A stretch of DNA of 64,000 nt from contig NZ_BMQY01000002.1 in NCBI RefSeq assembly GCF_014648355.1, forward strand, positions 124,001-188,000, in the 5' to 3' direction. The notes beneath the pieces were generated by a model. The model ran no database searches and had not been told where the DNA came from. It saw only the letters and a list, made by a program, of their open reading frames with translations. The stretch comes from Couchioplanes azureus (GTDB lineage: Bacteria > Actinomycetota > Actinomycetes > Mycobacteriales > Micromonosporaceae). Shown one piece after another: positions 24,465 to 33,055 of this stretch (its first letter is position 1; every line of letters begins with the position of its first letter). Both the position numbers and the translations under genes were made by a program.

Positions 24465-27242
24465 CTGGACACCGACGCACGGACCGCGACCGCCCTGTTC
24501 GGCAGGGCGCCCCTGCTCGCCGCCGTCGAGGCACGCCTGGCCTCGGGCGGAGGCGTGGCGCTGCACGGGCCGGAGGGCATCGGCAAGACCGCCGTGCTCG
24601 ACGCCGTGGCCGCCGCGGCCGCCGCGCGCGACGAACTGGTCGTCCGGGTGCGGCCCGCGGCGGCCGACCGGCTGCTTCCGTACGCGGGGATCGCCGATCT
24701 CGTGGCGCAGCTGCCGGAGACCGCCGTCGCGGCCCTGCCCCCGGCCCACCGTGCGGCCCTGGCGATGTTGCGCCAGGGCGCCGCCCCGCGCACCGGCGCC
24801 CCGGCGCTGGCCCGCCGCCTGGTGCTGCCGGGCCTGCTCGCGCACTGTGCCCGGGCCCGGCCGGTGCTGCTGGTGCTCGACGACGTGCAGTGGCTCGACG
24901 CCGAGTCGGCCGAGCTGGTGGGCTTTGCGATGCGCCGGCGTCCCGGGCCGCGGGTGCGGGTGGTCGCCGCGCAGCGCCTGCCGGACGACGCCGGACGGCA
25001 CCGCGCCGCCCGGCTGTGCCCGGCCCCGGTGGCGGACCTGCTGGTGCCGCCGCTGGACGCCGACGATCTCAGCGCGCTGCTGGAGGCGCGGGGCCTGCCC
25101 TGCCGGGCGGCGGCCCGCCTGCACGAGGCCAGCGGCGGCAACCCGTTCCTGGCGCTGGCCCTGGGCGCCGTCGCGCCCGGGCCGCCCTGGCGGCCGGCAC
25201 CGCTGCCCGAGGCGGCCCGGGACCTGCTGCGCCGCCGGGTGGCCGCGCTGCCCCCGCCGGTCGCCGCGACCCTGCTGGTGGCCGCGCTGGCCACCGAACC
25301 GACCCTCACGGTCCTGGTCCGGGCGGGCCACGAGGACGCGGACCGGGACCTGCGGGTCGCCGCGGCCGCCGGCGTGGTGCGGACCGACGGGGAGACGATC
25401 CGGTTCACCCCGCCCGCGCTCGCCGACGTGCTCACCGAGGACGCCGGCGCCGCCCGCCGGGCCGGGGTCCACGACGCGCTGGCCAACACCGCGCTGGACG
25501 AGACGATCGCCGTACGGCACCGGGCCCTGCGCAGCGGCCGCCCGGACGCGGACGTGGCGCGCGACCTGCTCGAGGCGGCCGAGCGGGCGGTGCGCCGCAA
25601 CGCCGCTCGCACGGCCGCCGAGCTGTACCTCCTCGCCGCCGACCGCTGCCCCCGCAGCCTCGCCGCCCAGCGCTTCGACTGGCTCGTCGCCGCGGCGCGC
25701 ACCGCCACCGCCACGGGGGTTCCCGCGGTCGCCGGGCGGGCCGCCGAGGCGGTCCTGGCCGCCGCCGACGCCCCGGCCGCCCACCGGGTCCAGGCCCGGA
25801 TCGTGCTGCTGGACCTGGCCGGACAGGCCCTCGCGGAGATGGACGAGACGTTCGCCGGCGCGCTCAACGAGGCCGGCACCGACGTGGCGCTGCTCGCCCC
25901 GGTGAAACTGCGGCTGGCCTGGGCCGCGATGCTGGGCGGTGCGGTGCGCTCGGCCGGGGTGTGCGCCGCCGAGGCGGCGCGGGCGGCCCGCGCGGCCGGC
26001 GACCCGACGACCGAGGCCATGGCGCTCAGCTCCCTCGCCCAGGTCCAGCGGCTGCGCGGCGAGCCGCAGTGGACCGGCACGCTGCGCCGGGCGCTGTCGC
26101 TGCCCGCGCCGCAGGTGCCGGGCCTGCTGCATCTGAGCCCGCGCTACCTGGCGGCCCGGTTCGCCATGATGGACGACCGGCTCGACGAGGCCCGCGCCGA
26201 GCTGCTCACCCTGCTCGCCGTCGCCGAGCACGACCGCGCCGGCGAGGCCCTGGTGGAGGTGCTGCGCAGCCTCTCCGAGGTGGCCACCCGGGCCGGCCGG
26301 TGCCGCGAGGCGCTGCGGTACGCCCACCGCGCCGTCACCGCCGCCCAGCAGGCCGGCCTGAGCCCCGGACCCACCTGGTACACGGCCGCCGTGGCCGAGC
26401 TGGCCGGGGGCAGCCTCGCCGCCGCCAGCGGGTACGCCCGCCGCGGCGTCCGCGCCTCCGAGCAGGAGGGCGACAGCCTGTATCTGCGGCGGAGCCTGCA
26501 CGCCCTCGGACAGGCCCAGCTGCGCGCCGGCGACACCCGGGGCGGCGTGGCGACCCTGCGCCGGCTGAGCGAGCTCGCCGACGGCGCCGCGGACCCGATG
26601 ATCGTGCGCTGGCAGGGCGACCTCGCGGGCGGCCTGGCCGCGCTCGGCGAGCACGACGAGGCCGCCGCGACCCTCGCGGCGGCGCGGGCCGCCGCCGACC
26701 GGCTGGGCGCCGCCCCGGGCCTGCACGGCTACCTCGACCGGGCGACCGCGGTGGTGCTCTCCGAGCGGGGCCAGGCCGACTCCGCGGTGCTGCTGTGCGC
26801 CACCGCCGCGCAGCACTTCGCGGACCTGCGCCAGCCCCTCGAGCAGGCCCATGCCCTGCTGGTACAGGGCGGGGCGGAACGGCGCCGCCGCCGGTACGCC
26901 GCCGCCCGCGCCGCCCTGGGCGCGGCGCTCGCCCTGTTCCTGGCCGCCGAGGCGAAGCCGTGGACCGAGCAGGCCCGGCACGCGTTCGCGCGTACCGAGG
27001 GAACCGCCGCGCCCCCCTCCGACCTGGGGCTGACCTCGACCGAGGCCCGCATCGCGGGACTCGTGCGCGACGGGGCCAGCAACCGCGAGATCGCCGGCCG
27101 CCTGTTCCTCAGCGTCAAGACCGTCGAGGCGACCCTGACCAGGGTGTACCGCAAGCTCGGCGTCCGCTCGCGGACCCAGCTCTCCCAGCGGCTCCCGGCG
27201 ACAAGGGTTTTCCCCGATTCGGTGACGACCGTCGATGCATAG
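24465..27242 (+). CDS. LAL-type LuxR transcriptional regulator, probable CTG start
   Basis: 925 residues if begun at the CTG at 24465, which has GAGGGG eight bases upstream. The frame has no ATG, GTG or TTG between a stop at 24426 and a GTG at 24555. Starting at 24555 would cut the protein four residues before Walker A and remove the FGRAPLLAAVEARLASG segment that normally precedes the P-loop in this family. Domains: AAA-type NTPase with Walker A GPEGIGKT (35-42) and Walker B VLLVLDDVQWLD (about 135-146), a long TPR-like helical middle (about 380-830), and a LuxR HTH (854-912; REIAGRLFLSVKTVEATLTR). LAL proteins commonly control secondary metabolism or sugar use. The signal is unknown. Confidence 0.85.
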   Translation: MDTDARTATALFGRAPLLAAVEARLASGGGVALHGPEGIGKTAVLDAVAAAAAARDELVVRVRPAAADRLLPYAGIADLVAQLPETAVAALPPAHRAALAMLRQGAAPRTGAPALARRLVLPGLLAHCARARPVLLVLDDVQWLDAESAELVGFAMRRRPGPRVRVVAAQRLPDDAGRHRAARLCPAPVADLLVPPLDADDLSALLEARGLPCRAAARLHEASGGNPFLALALGAVAPGPPWRPAPLPEAARDLLRRRVAALPPPVAATLLVAALATEPTLTVLVRAGHEDADRDLRVAAAAGVVRTDGETIRFTPPALADVLTEDAGAARRAGVHDALANTALDETIAVRHRALRSGRPDADVARDLLEAAERAVRRNAARTAAELYLLAADRCPRSLAAQRFDWLVAAARTATATGVPAVAGRAAEAVLAAADAPAAHRVQARIVLLDLAGQALAEMDETFAGALNEAGTDVALLAPVKLRLAWAAMLGGAVRSAGVCAAEAARAARAAGDPTTEAMALSSLAQVQRLRGEPQWTGTLRRALSLPAPQVPGLLHLSPRYLAARFAMMDDRLDEARAELLTLLAVAEHDRAGEALVEVLRSLSEVATRAGRCREALRYAHRAVTAAQQAGLSPGPTWYTAAVAELAGGSLAAASGYARRGVRASEQEGDSLYLRRSLHALGQAQLRAGDTRGGVATLRRLSELADGAADPMIVRWQGDLAGGLAALGEHDEAAATLAAARAAADRLGAAPGLHGYLDRATAVVLSERGQADSAVLLCATAAQHFADLRQPLEQAHALLVQGGAERRRRRYAAARAALGAALALFLAAEAKPWTEQARHAFARTEGTAAPPSDLGLTSTEARIAGLVRDGASNREIAGRLFLSVKTVEATLTRVYRKLGVRSRTQLSQRLPATRVFPDSVTTVDA

Positions 27243-27257
27243 CGTCACTGCTCGACA

Positions 27258-27293
27258 GCCTGGTTCCTCCCGACCCCGGGAGAGCACCCAGGC
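27258..27293 (+). terminator. hairpin after the LAL gene
   Basis: GCCTGG (27258-27263) pairs with CCAGGC (27288-27293), with an inner CTCCC/GGGAG stem (27267-27271, 27278-27282). It starts 15 bases after the LAL stop and ends 36 bases before the protease start, so it could end the first transcript or fold in the leader of the second. Confidence 0.5.
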
Positions 27294-27329
27294 CTGGCCC
27301 GGACCGGGTCGAGAGAAGGAGTGATGAGC

Positions 27330-29555
27330 GTGGGACGCAGAAAACTCATCTCAGCATCGGCGGCGCTCGCCACCGGGGCCGCGCTGACGCTGGCCGCGGC
27401 GCCGGCCTCGGCCCAGCCGCAGCGCGCGCCCGGCCCGCCGTCCGGTCCGGCCCTGGCCGCGGCGGCCGCCGACCGGCTCGTGCACAGCGCCGGCACCGCG
27501 TCGCTGCTGCGCCGCTCCGACGGCGACACGCTCGAGCGGACCGGCGTCGTGCAGGGCACCCGCGGGCTGCAGTACGTGACGTACGCCCGGACGTTCCGGG
27601 GGCTGCCGGTGGTCGGCGGCGACGTCGTGGTGACCACGGACGCGGCCGGCACGGTCAAGGACACCGCGGTCGCCCAGACCGCACCGATCGCGGTCGGCAC
27701 CACCGCGACCGTCACCGCCGCGCAGGCCGCCGCGGCCGCCCGCGGCCGGCTGGCCAGCGTGGACCGCGCGACCGCGCCGCGGCTCGAGGTGCTCGCCTGG
27801 GGCACGCCCACGCTCGTGTACGAGGCCGTCGTCGAGGGCCGTACGGCGCAGCACAAGCCCAGCAACCTGCACGTCTTCGTGGACGCGCACACCGGCAAGG
27901 TCGTCGAGCAGGTCGACTACGTGCGCGAGGGCACCGGCACCGGCTACTACTACGGCAACGTCACGATCAGCACCTCCGGCTCCGGCTCGTCGTGGTCGAT
28001 GACCGACCCCACCCGCCCCGGCCTCAAGTGCGGCGGGCAGAACGGCAGCGCGTACACCGGCACCGACGACGTGTGGGGCAACGGCTCCGGGACGAACCTG
28101 GAGACCGCCTGCGTCGACGCGCTGTGGGGCGCCCAGCGTGAGGCCGACATGCTCAGCGCCTGGTTCAACCGCAACGGCATCAACGGCAACGGCAACAACC
28201 CGCCGATCCGGGTCGGGCTGAACGACGTCAACGCCTACTGGAACGGGTCCTACACGAACTTCGGCCACAACCAGGCCAACACCCGCCAGGCGACGCCGAT
28301 CGACGTGGTGGCGCACGAGATGGGTCACGCGATCTTCCAGTACACGCCGGGCGGGGCCGGCGGCGGCAACGAGAACGGCGGCATCAACGAGGCCACCGGC
28401 GACATCTTCGGCGCGCTGACCGAGGCGTACGCCAACAGCCCGCTCGACCCGCCGGACTACCAGGTGGGCGAGGAAGTGGACCTGGTCGGCGACGGCCCGA
28501 TCCGCTACATGTACAACCCGTCGCTGGCCGGCGACCCCAACTGCTGGTCCACCTCGATCCCCTCGACCGAGGTGCACGCCGCGGCGGGCCCGCTGAACCA
28601 CTGGTTCTACCTGGTCGCCGAGGGCTCCGCGCCGACCAACGGCCAGCCCGCCAGCCCGACCTGCAACTCGAGCTCGGTCACCGGCATCTCCATCCGCAAG
28701 GCCGGCGAGATCTACTACAACGCGTTGCAGGCCAAGACCTCCACCTGGAAGTACGCCAACGTCCGTACGGCGTCGCTGACCGCGGCGAAGAACCTGTACC
28801 CGAACAGCTGCACCGAGTTCAACACGGTCAAGGCGGCCTGGAACGCGATCAGCGTCCCGGCGCAGCCGGGCGAGGCGACCTGCACGGGCACCCCGGGCAA
28901 CGACTTCTCGGTCTCGGCCTCGCCGGCGTCCGGCAGCGTCGCCGCGGGCGCGGCGGCCACCACCACGATCGCCACCGCCACCACCTCCGGTGCGGCGCAG
29001 ACCGTCGCGCTGAGCGCCTCGGGGCTGCCCGGCGGAGCCACGGCGACGTTCAACCCGGCGTCGGTGACCTCGGGATCCTCCGCCACGCTGACGATCTCGA
29101 CCAGCGCGTCGACCCCGTCGGGCAGCTACCCGATCACGGTGACCGGCACCGGCTCGGCCACCCACTCGGTGACGTACACGCTGACCGTGACCGGCGGCCC
29201 CGGCGGCAGCTGCACCGCCAGCAACGGCACCGACGTCTCCATCCCGGACGCGGGCGCCGCGGTGACCAGCACGATCACGGTCAGCGGCTGCGGGCGCAAC
29301 GCGTCGGCGACCTCCACGGTGGCGGTGAACATCGTCCACACCTACCGCGGTGACCTGGTGATCGACCTGGTCGCGCCGGACGGCACGGCCTACCGGCTGA
29401 AGAACAGCAGCATCTCCGACGGCGCCGACAACGTGAACGCCACCTACACGGCCAACCTCTCGGCCGAGGCCGGCAACGGCGCCTGGAAGCTGCAGGTCCG
29501 CGACGTGTACAGCGCGGACACGGGCCACCTCGACACCTGGACGCTGACCCTCTGA
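27330..29555 (+). CDS. secreted M4 (thermolysin-like) metalloprotease with P-domain
   Basis: 741 residues from the GTG at 27330: AAGGAG ends eight bases before it, whereas the ATG at 27324 is only two bases away. Signal peptide 1-28 (RRKLISASAALATG...APASA), then an FTP/PepSY-type propeptide (to about 200). The catalytic domain has the zinc motif His329-Glu330-x2-His333 (VAHEMGH), the downstream Glu in GINEATGDIFG (about 354) and a late His in STEVHAAAGPLNHWFYLV. A Ser/Thr/Ala-rich Ig-like linker (about 530-620) leads to a P/Homo-B domain (about 628-741; RGDLVIDLVAPDGTAYRLKN, GTWTLTL-like DTWTLTL end). Extracellular protein degradation. The gene follows the LAL regulator, but control by it is only a guess. 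Confidence 0.95.
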   Translation: MGRRKLISASAALATGAALTLAAAPASAQPQRAPGPPSGPALAAAAADRLVHSAGTASLLRRSDGDTLERTGVVQGTRGLQYVTYARTFRGLPVVGGDVVVTTDAAGTVKDTAVAQTAPIAVGTTATVTAAQAAAAARGRLASVDRATAPRLEVLAWGTPTLVYEAVVEGRTAQHKPSNLHVFVDAHTGKVVEQVDYVREGTGTGYYYGNVTISTSGSGSSWSMTDPTRPGLKCGGQNGSAYTGTDDVWGNGSGTNLETACVDALWGAQREADMLSAWFNRNGINGNGNNPPIRVGLNDVNAYWNGSYTNFGHNQANTRQATPIDVVAHEMGHAIFQYTPGGAGGGNENGGINEATGDIFGALTEAYANSPLDPPDYQVGEEVDLVGDGPIRYMYNPSLAGDPNCWSTSIPSTEVHAAAGPLNHWFYLVAEGSAPTNGQPASPTCNSSSVTGISIRKAGEIYYNALQAKTSTWKYANVRTASLTAAKNLYPNSCTEFNTVKAAWNAISVPAQPGEATCTGTPGNDFSVSASPASGSVAAGAAATTTIATATTSGAAQTVALSASGLPGGATATFNPASVTSGSSATLTISTSASTPSGSYPITVTGTGSATHSVTYTLTVTGGPGGSCTASNGTDVSIPDAGAAVTSTITVSGCGRNASATSTVAVNIVHTYRGDLVIDLVAPDGTAYRLKNSSISDGADNVNATYTANLSAEAGNGAWKLQVRDVYSADTGHLDTWTLTL

Positions 29556-29583
29556 CCCACTGACCCCCCCCGCCTCGCCCGGC

Positions 29584-29616
29584 GACCCGGGCCGCCGGAC
29601 TCCGGTGGCCCGGGTC
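29584..29616 (+). terminator. strong hairpin terminator after the protease gene
   Basis: GACCCGGGCC (29584-29593) pairs perfectly with GGCCCGGGTC (29607-29616), extended inward by CCGGA/TCCGG. It begins 28 bases after the stop. It also reaches the 3' end of the MFS remnant on the other strand, so it may serve both directions. Confidence 0.75.
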
Positions 29617-30018
29617 ATCGCCGTCCGGAGAGCAGGTGACTCACCTGGGGCGGGCCCTCGGCGAGCGCCTGGGCCCGCTGCTCGACCGCCTGATCCGCAC
29701 CGGTCAGCCGGCCGGTGTGCTGGCGCAGGTGCTCGTCCCGGCTGGGCACCACGTACGCCTCCACGAAGCGGCCCGGATTCTCACCGTCGCGGTCGGGCCG
29801 CACCACGAGGACGCGTTCGCCGAGGCGATGCAGCAGGTACGGCCCGTCGTGGTCGTCGGGGTCCAGCTCCAGATGGGGCTCGGGCCAGAAGCCGTCTGCA
29901 TCCACGTACCGACGTTGCTGGCCAGCAGGGCCAGCCACAGGCTGCGGAAGGCCGCGATCCGCAACGGCGCCCACGCCGACGGCGCGGCCGGTACGGCGGC
30001 GGGTGCGGGGACGGTCAC
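29615..30018 (-). pseudogene. remnant of an MFS_3 (EntS-like) transporter with large internal deletions
   Basis: From a GTG at 30018 one frame reads VPAAPSAWAPLRIAAFRSLW and LALLASNVGTWMQT, the standard first helix of MFS_3 (transmembrane secretion effector) transporters. It then leaves the family. In another frame, from about 29895 on, the sequence reads FWPEPHLELDPDDHDGP, then GENPGRFVEAYVVPSRDEHL, RQHTGRLTGADQAVEQRAQA and GPPQVSHLL, which is the C-terminal cytoplasmic part of the same family. The junction is directly after WMQT. About 400 residues, all other membrane helices, are missing, and the C-terminal part is also shortened near GPYLLHRL. It cannot make a transporter. Confidence 0.75.
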
Positions 30019-30160
30019 CGGCGATGTCTAACCACCACCGAGACGATCTACCACCGTCCGGTGCCCGCATGCCGCCGTGTGTCGTTCGGCCGATCGGTGC
30101 CTCCCCCTCGCGACGCCCGGGGCGTAGCGTGAGTAACCGGACATGCGGAGAGGGGCGCTT

Positions 30161-30490
30161 GTGCGGACAGTCTCGATGGACACGAGCGTCGACGGCCGGC
30201 TGGATGTGGTGCTGCGCGGGGAGCTGGACTTCACCAACGCCTCGCAGGTCGCCAAGGTGGTGAAGGAAGCGATCGTCGGCGGCCGGCCGCGTGCGGTACG
30301 GGTGCGCCTGGCAGAGGTCACCTTCCTGGACTCGTCCGGCATCGGCCTGCTGGTGCGGGCCATGAAGGCCGCCGGCGAGGTCGGCGCCGACTTCCGCGTC
30401 GAGGAGCCCACCGACAAGGTGCTCGACCAGCTGCGGATGTCCGGCCTGCTGGAGGCGTTCGGTCTGCCCCAGCCGCCGCCGGAAACCTGA
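30161..30490 (+). CDS. STAS-domain anti-anti-sigma factor
   Basis: 109 residues from the GTG at 30161, which has GGAGAGGGG five bases upstream; an in-frame ATG at 30143 has none. STAS fold: VVLRGELDFTNASQVAKVVK, then the phosphorylation loop VTFLDSSGIGLLVRAMKAAG with the target Ser, and a C-terminal helix (DKVLDQLRMSGLLEAFGL). Unphosphorylated STAS proteins sequester HATPase anti-sigma factors. Its stop overlaps the next start as TGATG, and the operon supplies the phosphatase and the kinase, so the three probably form one partner-switching circuit. TAGCGT in the spacer (near 30126) is a candidate -10. Confidence 0.94.
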   Translation: MRTVSMDTSVDGRLDVVLRGELDFTNASQVAKVVKEAIVGGRPRAVRVRLAEVTFLDSSGIGLLVRAMKAAGEVGADFRVEEPTDKVLDQLRMSGLLEAFGLPQPPPET

Positions 30491-32418
30491 TGATGGACGG
30501 GACTCCGGGCTATCTGCAGCGCCTGGCCGAGCTGGAGCAACAGATCGGCAGTGCCCGGCTGAGTCCCGACGTGGTGGTCGAGCGGGCCGCGGGGCTGCTC
30601 GCCGGGCGGATCGGCTGCCGCATCGACGAGGCCCTCGCCCACCTGCGGACCCTCGCGCGCCAGCAGGACCAGGACCTCGCTGCCGTGGCGGCGGGGATCA
30701 TCTCCGTGCTGGAGACCCGGCAGGCGACGCCCTCCGGGCGGCTGCGCCGCACCGCCGAGGAAGTGCTCCGGGTGGCCCACCAGTCGCCGACGCCACGTCA
30801 GCGTCACCGACCGGCGCCGCCCGACGATGCGGCGCCCGGCTGGGCCGACGTCGTGCAACAGGTCCTGGACGCCATGCCGGGCAACCACATCGTGCTGGTC
30901 CCGATGCGCGACGACGCCGGGCGGCTGGTCGACTACCGGCTCGTCGCGGTGACCCACTCCCTCGTGGACCTGTCCGGCAACACCGGCTCGCGGCTGGTCG
31001 GCCGGCGGGTGAGCGAGTCCTATCCGACGATCGTCGGCGGGCCCGTGTGGCAGGCGTGGGCCGACGCCCTCGCCGACGGCCAGCAGCGTCAGGTCGGGCC
31101 CTTCCCCTACGTGCACCGCGACGACGACCAGGCCTCCGAGCACCTGTTGTCCGTACGCGTCCAGCCGGTCGGGCCCGGCCTGCTGAACACCTGGGTCCGC
31201 TCCGACGAGCAGACCCGCCTGGCCGAGCGCATCGCACAGACCGAACGGCTGGGCAACCTCGGATGGGGCGAATGGGACCTGGTCACCGACGAGACCGTGT
31301 GGTCCGACGAGTTGTACCGGATCTACGAACGGGACCCCGCCGACGGCCCCCTGCCCCGCGAGGAGTCGGACGCGCTCGGCCTGCCCGAGGACGAGCCGCT
31401 GCGCCGGGAGGCCGCGGACGCCTTCGGGCGCGGCGAGACGGTCGACCTCACCGCCCGCGCCATGATCAACGGCAAGATCAAGTATCTGCGCGCGGTGATC
31501 GACGCGGTCCGTGACGTGGACGGCCGCCCGATCAAGATCTACGGGATCATCCAGGACGTCACCGCCCGGGAGACGAGCCGCCTCAAGCTCGCCGAGGTGC
31601 AGGAGGAGCTCCGCGCACAGCAGGAGAGCCTGCTCGCCGAGCACCGCCTGGCCGCGCAGCTGCAGCACATCGTGCTGCCCATCCCGGACGGCCCGATCGA
31701 GCTCGACGGGCTGCGGGCGGCGGTCCGCTACCTGCCGGCCGAGCAGGCCAGCCGGGTCGGCGGCGACTGGTACCACGCGGCCGCGGCGGGCGACGGCAGC
31801 ATCGTCCTGGCCGTGGGCGACGTCGCCGGGCACGGCCTGCAGGCCGCCGCCACCATGGCCCAGCTGCGCCACGCCCTCGCCGCCCTGGCCGTGACGACCA
31901 CGTCGGACCCGGCCGATCTCCTCGCCCACCTCAACCGGCTGCTCTACGCCGCGGACGCCGAGACGGGCACCGCCGCGGTCGCCCGCTTCGACCCGGCCAC
32001 CGGCGACCTCACCTGGGCCCGGGCCGGACACCCCGCGCCGCTGGTCGCCCGGGCCGGGGCCGTCACCGAGCTGTCCGGCCGGCCGGGGCCGCTGCTCGGC
32101 GCGATCCGGAGCGCGAGCTACGACACCTCCACCACGCGCCTGGATCTCGCCGACGTCCTGCTGCTCTACACCGACGGTCTCATCGAGCACCGCTCGCAGA
32201 CGCTCGACGAGGGCCTGGCCCCCCTGCTCGCCGTCCTCCGGCGGGTCACCGCCGCGCCCGGCCCCCCTCCGCTGGAGGACCTGCTCAGCGCGCTGCGCCG
32301 CGCCAACCCCGACGACGACACCTGCATCCTCGCCGCCCGCCGGCACGCCGGGCAGGCACCCCCGGAGCCGGGAAGCCCGCCGCGGCCGGCTCGTCCGACG
32401 AGGCTCGTACCGCGATGA
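30490..32418 (+). CDS. SpoIIE-type PP2C phosphatase with N-terminal ANTAR and PAS domains
   Basis: 642 residues. Residues about 10-78 match ANTAR, the RNA-binding three-helix domain: LAELEQQIGSARLSPDVVVE, RAAGLLAGRIGCRIDEALAH, LRTLARQQDQDLAAVAAGI. Two PAS-like regions follow; the second (about 250-365) contains NLGWGEWDLVTDETVWSDEL and ends at IIQDVTARE. A coiled-coil linker leads to the PP2C/SpoIIE domain (about 395-615) with metal-binding Asp residues in RVGGDWYHA (near 425), LAVGDVAGHG, LYTDGLIEHR and NPDDDTCIL. It should dephosphorylate the STAS protein encoded just upstream. An ANTAR fused directly to a phosphatase is unusual. It overlaps both neighbours. Confidence 0.93.
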   Translation: MMDGTPGYLQRLAELEQQIGSARLSPDVVVERAAGLLAGRIGCRIDEALAHLRTLARQQDQDLAAVAAGIISVLETRQATPSGRLRRTAEEVLRVAHQSPTPRQRHRPAPPDDAAPGWADVVQQVLDAMPGNHIVLVPMRDDAGRLVDYRLVAVTHSLVDLSGNTGSRLVGRRVSESYPTIVGGPVWQAWADALADGQQRQVGPFPYVHRDDDQASEHLLSVRVQPVGPGLLNTWVRSDEQTRLAERIAQTERLGNLGWGEWDLVTDETVWSDELYRIYERDPADGPLPREESDALGLPEDEPLRREAADAFGRGETVDLTARAMINGKIKYLRAVIDAVRDVDGRPIKIYGIIQDVTARETSRLKLAEVQEELRAQQESLLAEHRLAAQLQHIVLPIPDGPIELDGLRAAVRYLPAEQASRVGGDWYHAAAAGDGSIVLAVGDVAGHGLQAAATMAQLRHALAALAVTTTSDPADLLAHLNRLLYAADAETGTAAVARFDPATGDLTWARAGHPAPLVARAGAVTELSGRPGPLLGAIRSASYDTSTTRLDLADVLLLYTDGLIEHRSQTLDEGLAPLLAVLRRVTAAPGPPPLEDLLSALRRANPDDDTCILAARRHAGQAPPEPGSPPRPARPTRLVPR

Positions 32419-32810
32419 TCCCCCAGCGACCGCAACCGCTCACCCGGGACTTCGACCTCGCCACGCTGGTCGCTCTCCGCCACGAGGTGCACCGCTGGGC
32501 CCAGCGCCACGGCCTGGCCGACCTCGCCCTGTACCGCTTCGTCGTCGCCGTCAACGAGATCACCACGAACGCCGTACGGCACGGCGGCGGCCGGGGCCGC
32601 ATCGAGCTGTGGCGCACCGGCGACCGGCTGCACTGCCGGGTCACCGACCGGGGCACCGGCCTGCCCGCCGACCGGCGCCGCCCCGGCCGCCCCGACCCGC
32701 AGGCCGTCGGCGGCCGCGGACTCTGGCTGGCCACCGCCGGCATCGACGACCTCCTCATCGACACCGGCCGGCACGGCACGAAGATCACACTCTCCTGCCT
32801 CGCCTCCTAG
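32415..32810 (+). CDS. HATPase_c anti-sigma factor / serine kinase (RsbW-SpoIIAB-like)
   Basis: 131 residues, ATGA overlap with the phosphatase gene. GHKL ATPase motifs: N-box VVAVNEITTNAVRHGGG, G1 VTDRGTGLP, G2 GGRGLWLA and a final GTKITLSC. It is the single-domain kinase that phosphorylates a STAS partner and binds a sigma factor. The sigma factor is not encoded nearby. With the two preceding genes it completes a partner-switching module. Confidence 0.93.
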   Translation: MIPQRPQPLTRDFDLATLVALRHEVHRWAQRHGLADLALYRFVVAVNEITTNAVRHGGGRGRIELWRTGDRLHCRVTDRGTGLPADRRRPGRPDPQAVGGRGLWLATAGIDDLLIDTGRHGTKITLSCLAS

Positions 32811-33055
32811 CGCCCGAGCCGGCTCACCGGCGGAACCCCCCGGAAGCGTGCCCCGTCGCGATCCGTCCGCCGGTCGGTGAACTCGAGGACCGCACCGAGG
32901 CTACGGCTTCTCCTCGGCATCGTCGGACCGGCGTCCGTCCACGATGGCGGATCAGGAGGCGGCGGTCCGTCGCTTCCTCTCCCAGGTCCACCCGGAGACG
33001 GATACCTCGGGTAGGCACCGAGGACCTGCCGCGATGCCCGCAGCCAGGCATCTCG

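Noticed and set aside
29615-30070. The 151-codon minus-strand frame as an intact gene
   Set aside because: Only its second half resembles a protein family (MFS_3 C-terminus) and the family's N-terminus lies in another frame, so it is better explained as a deletion remnant.
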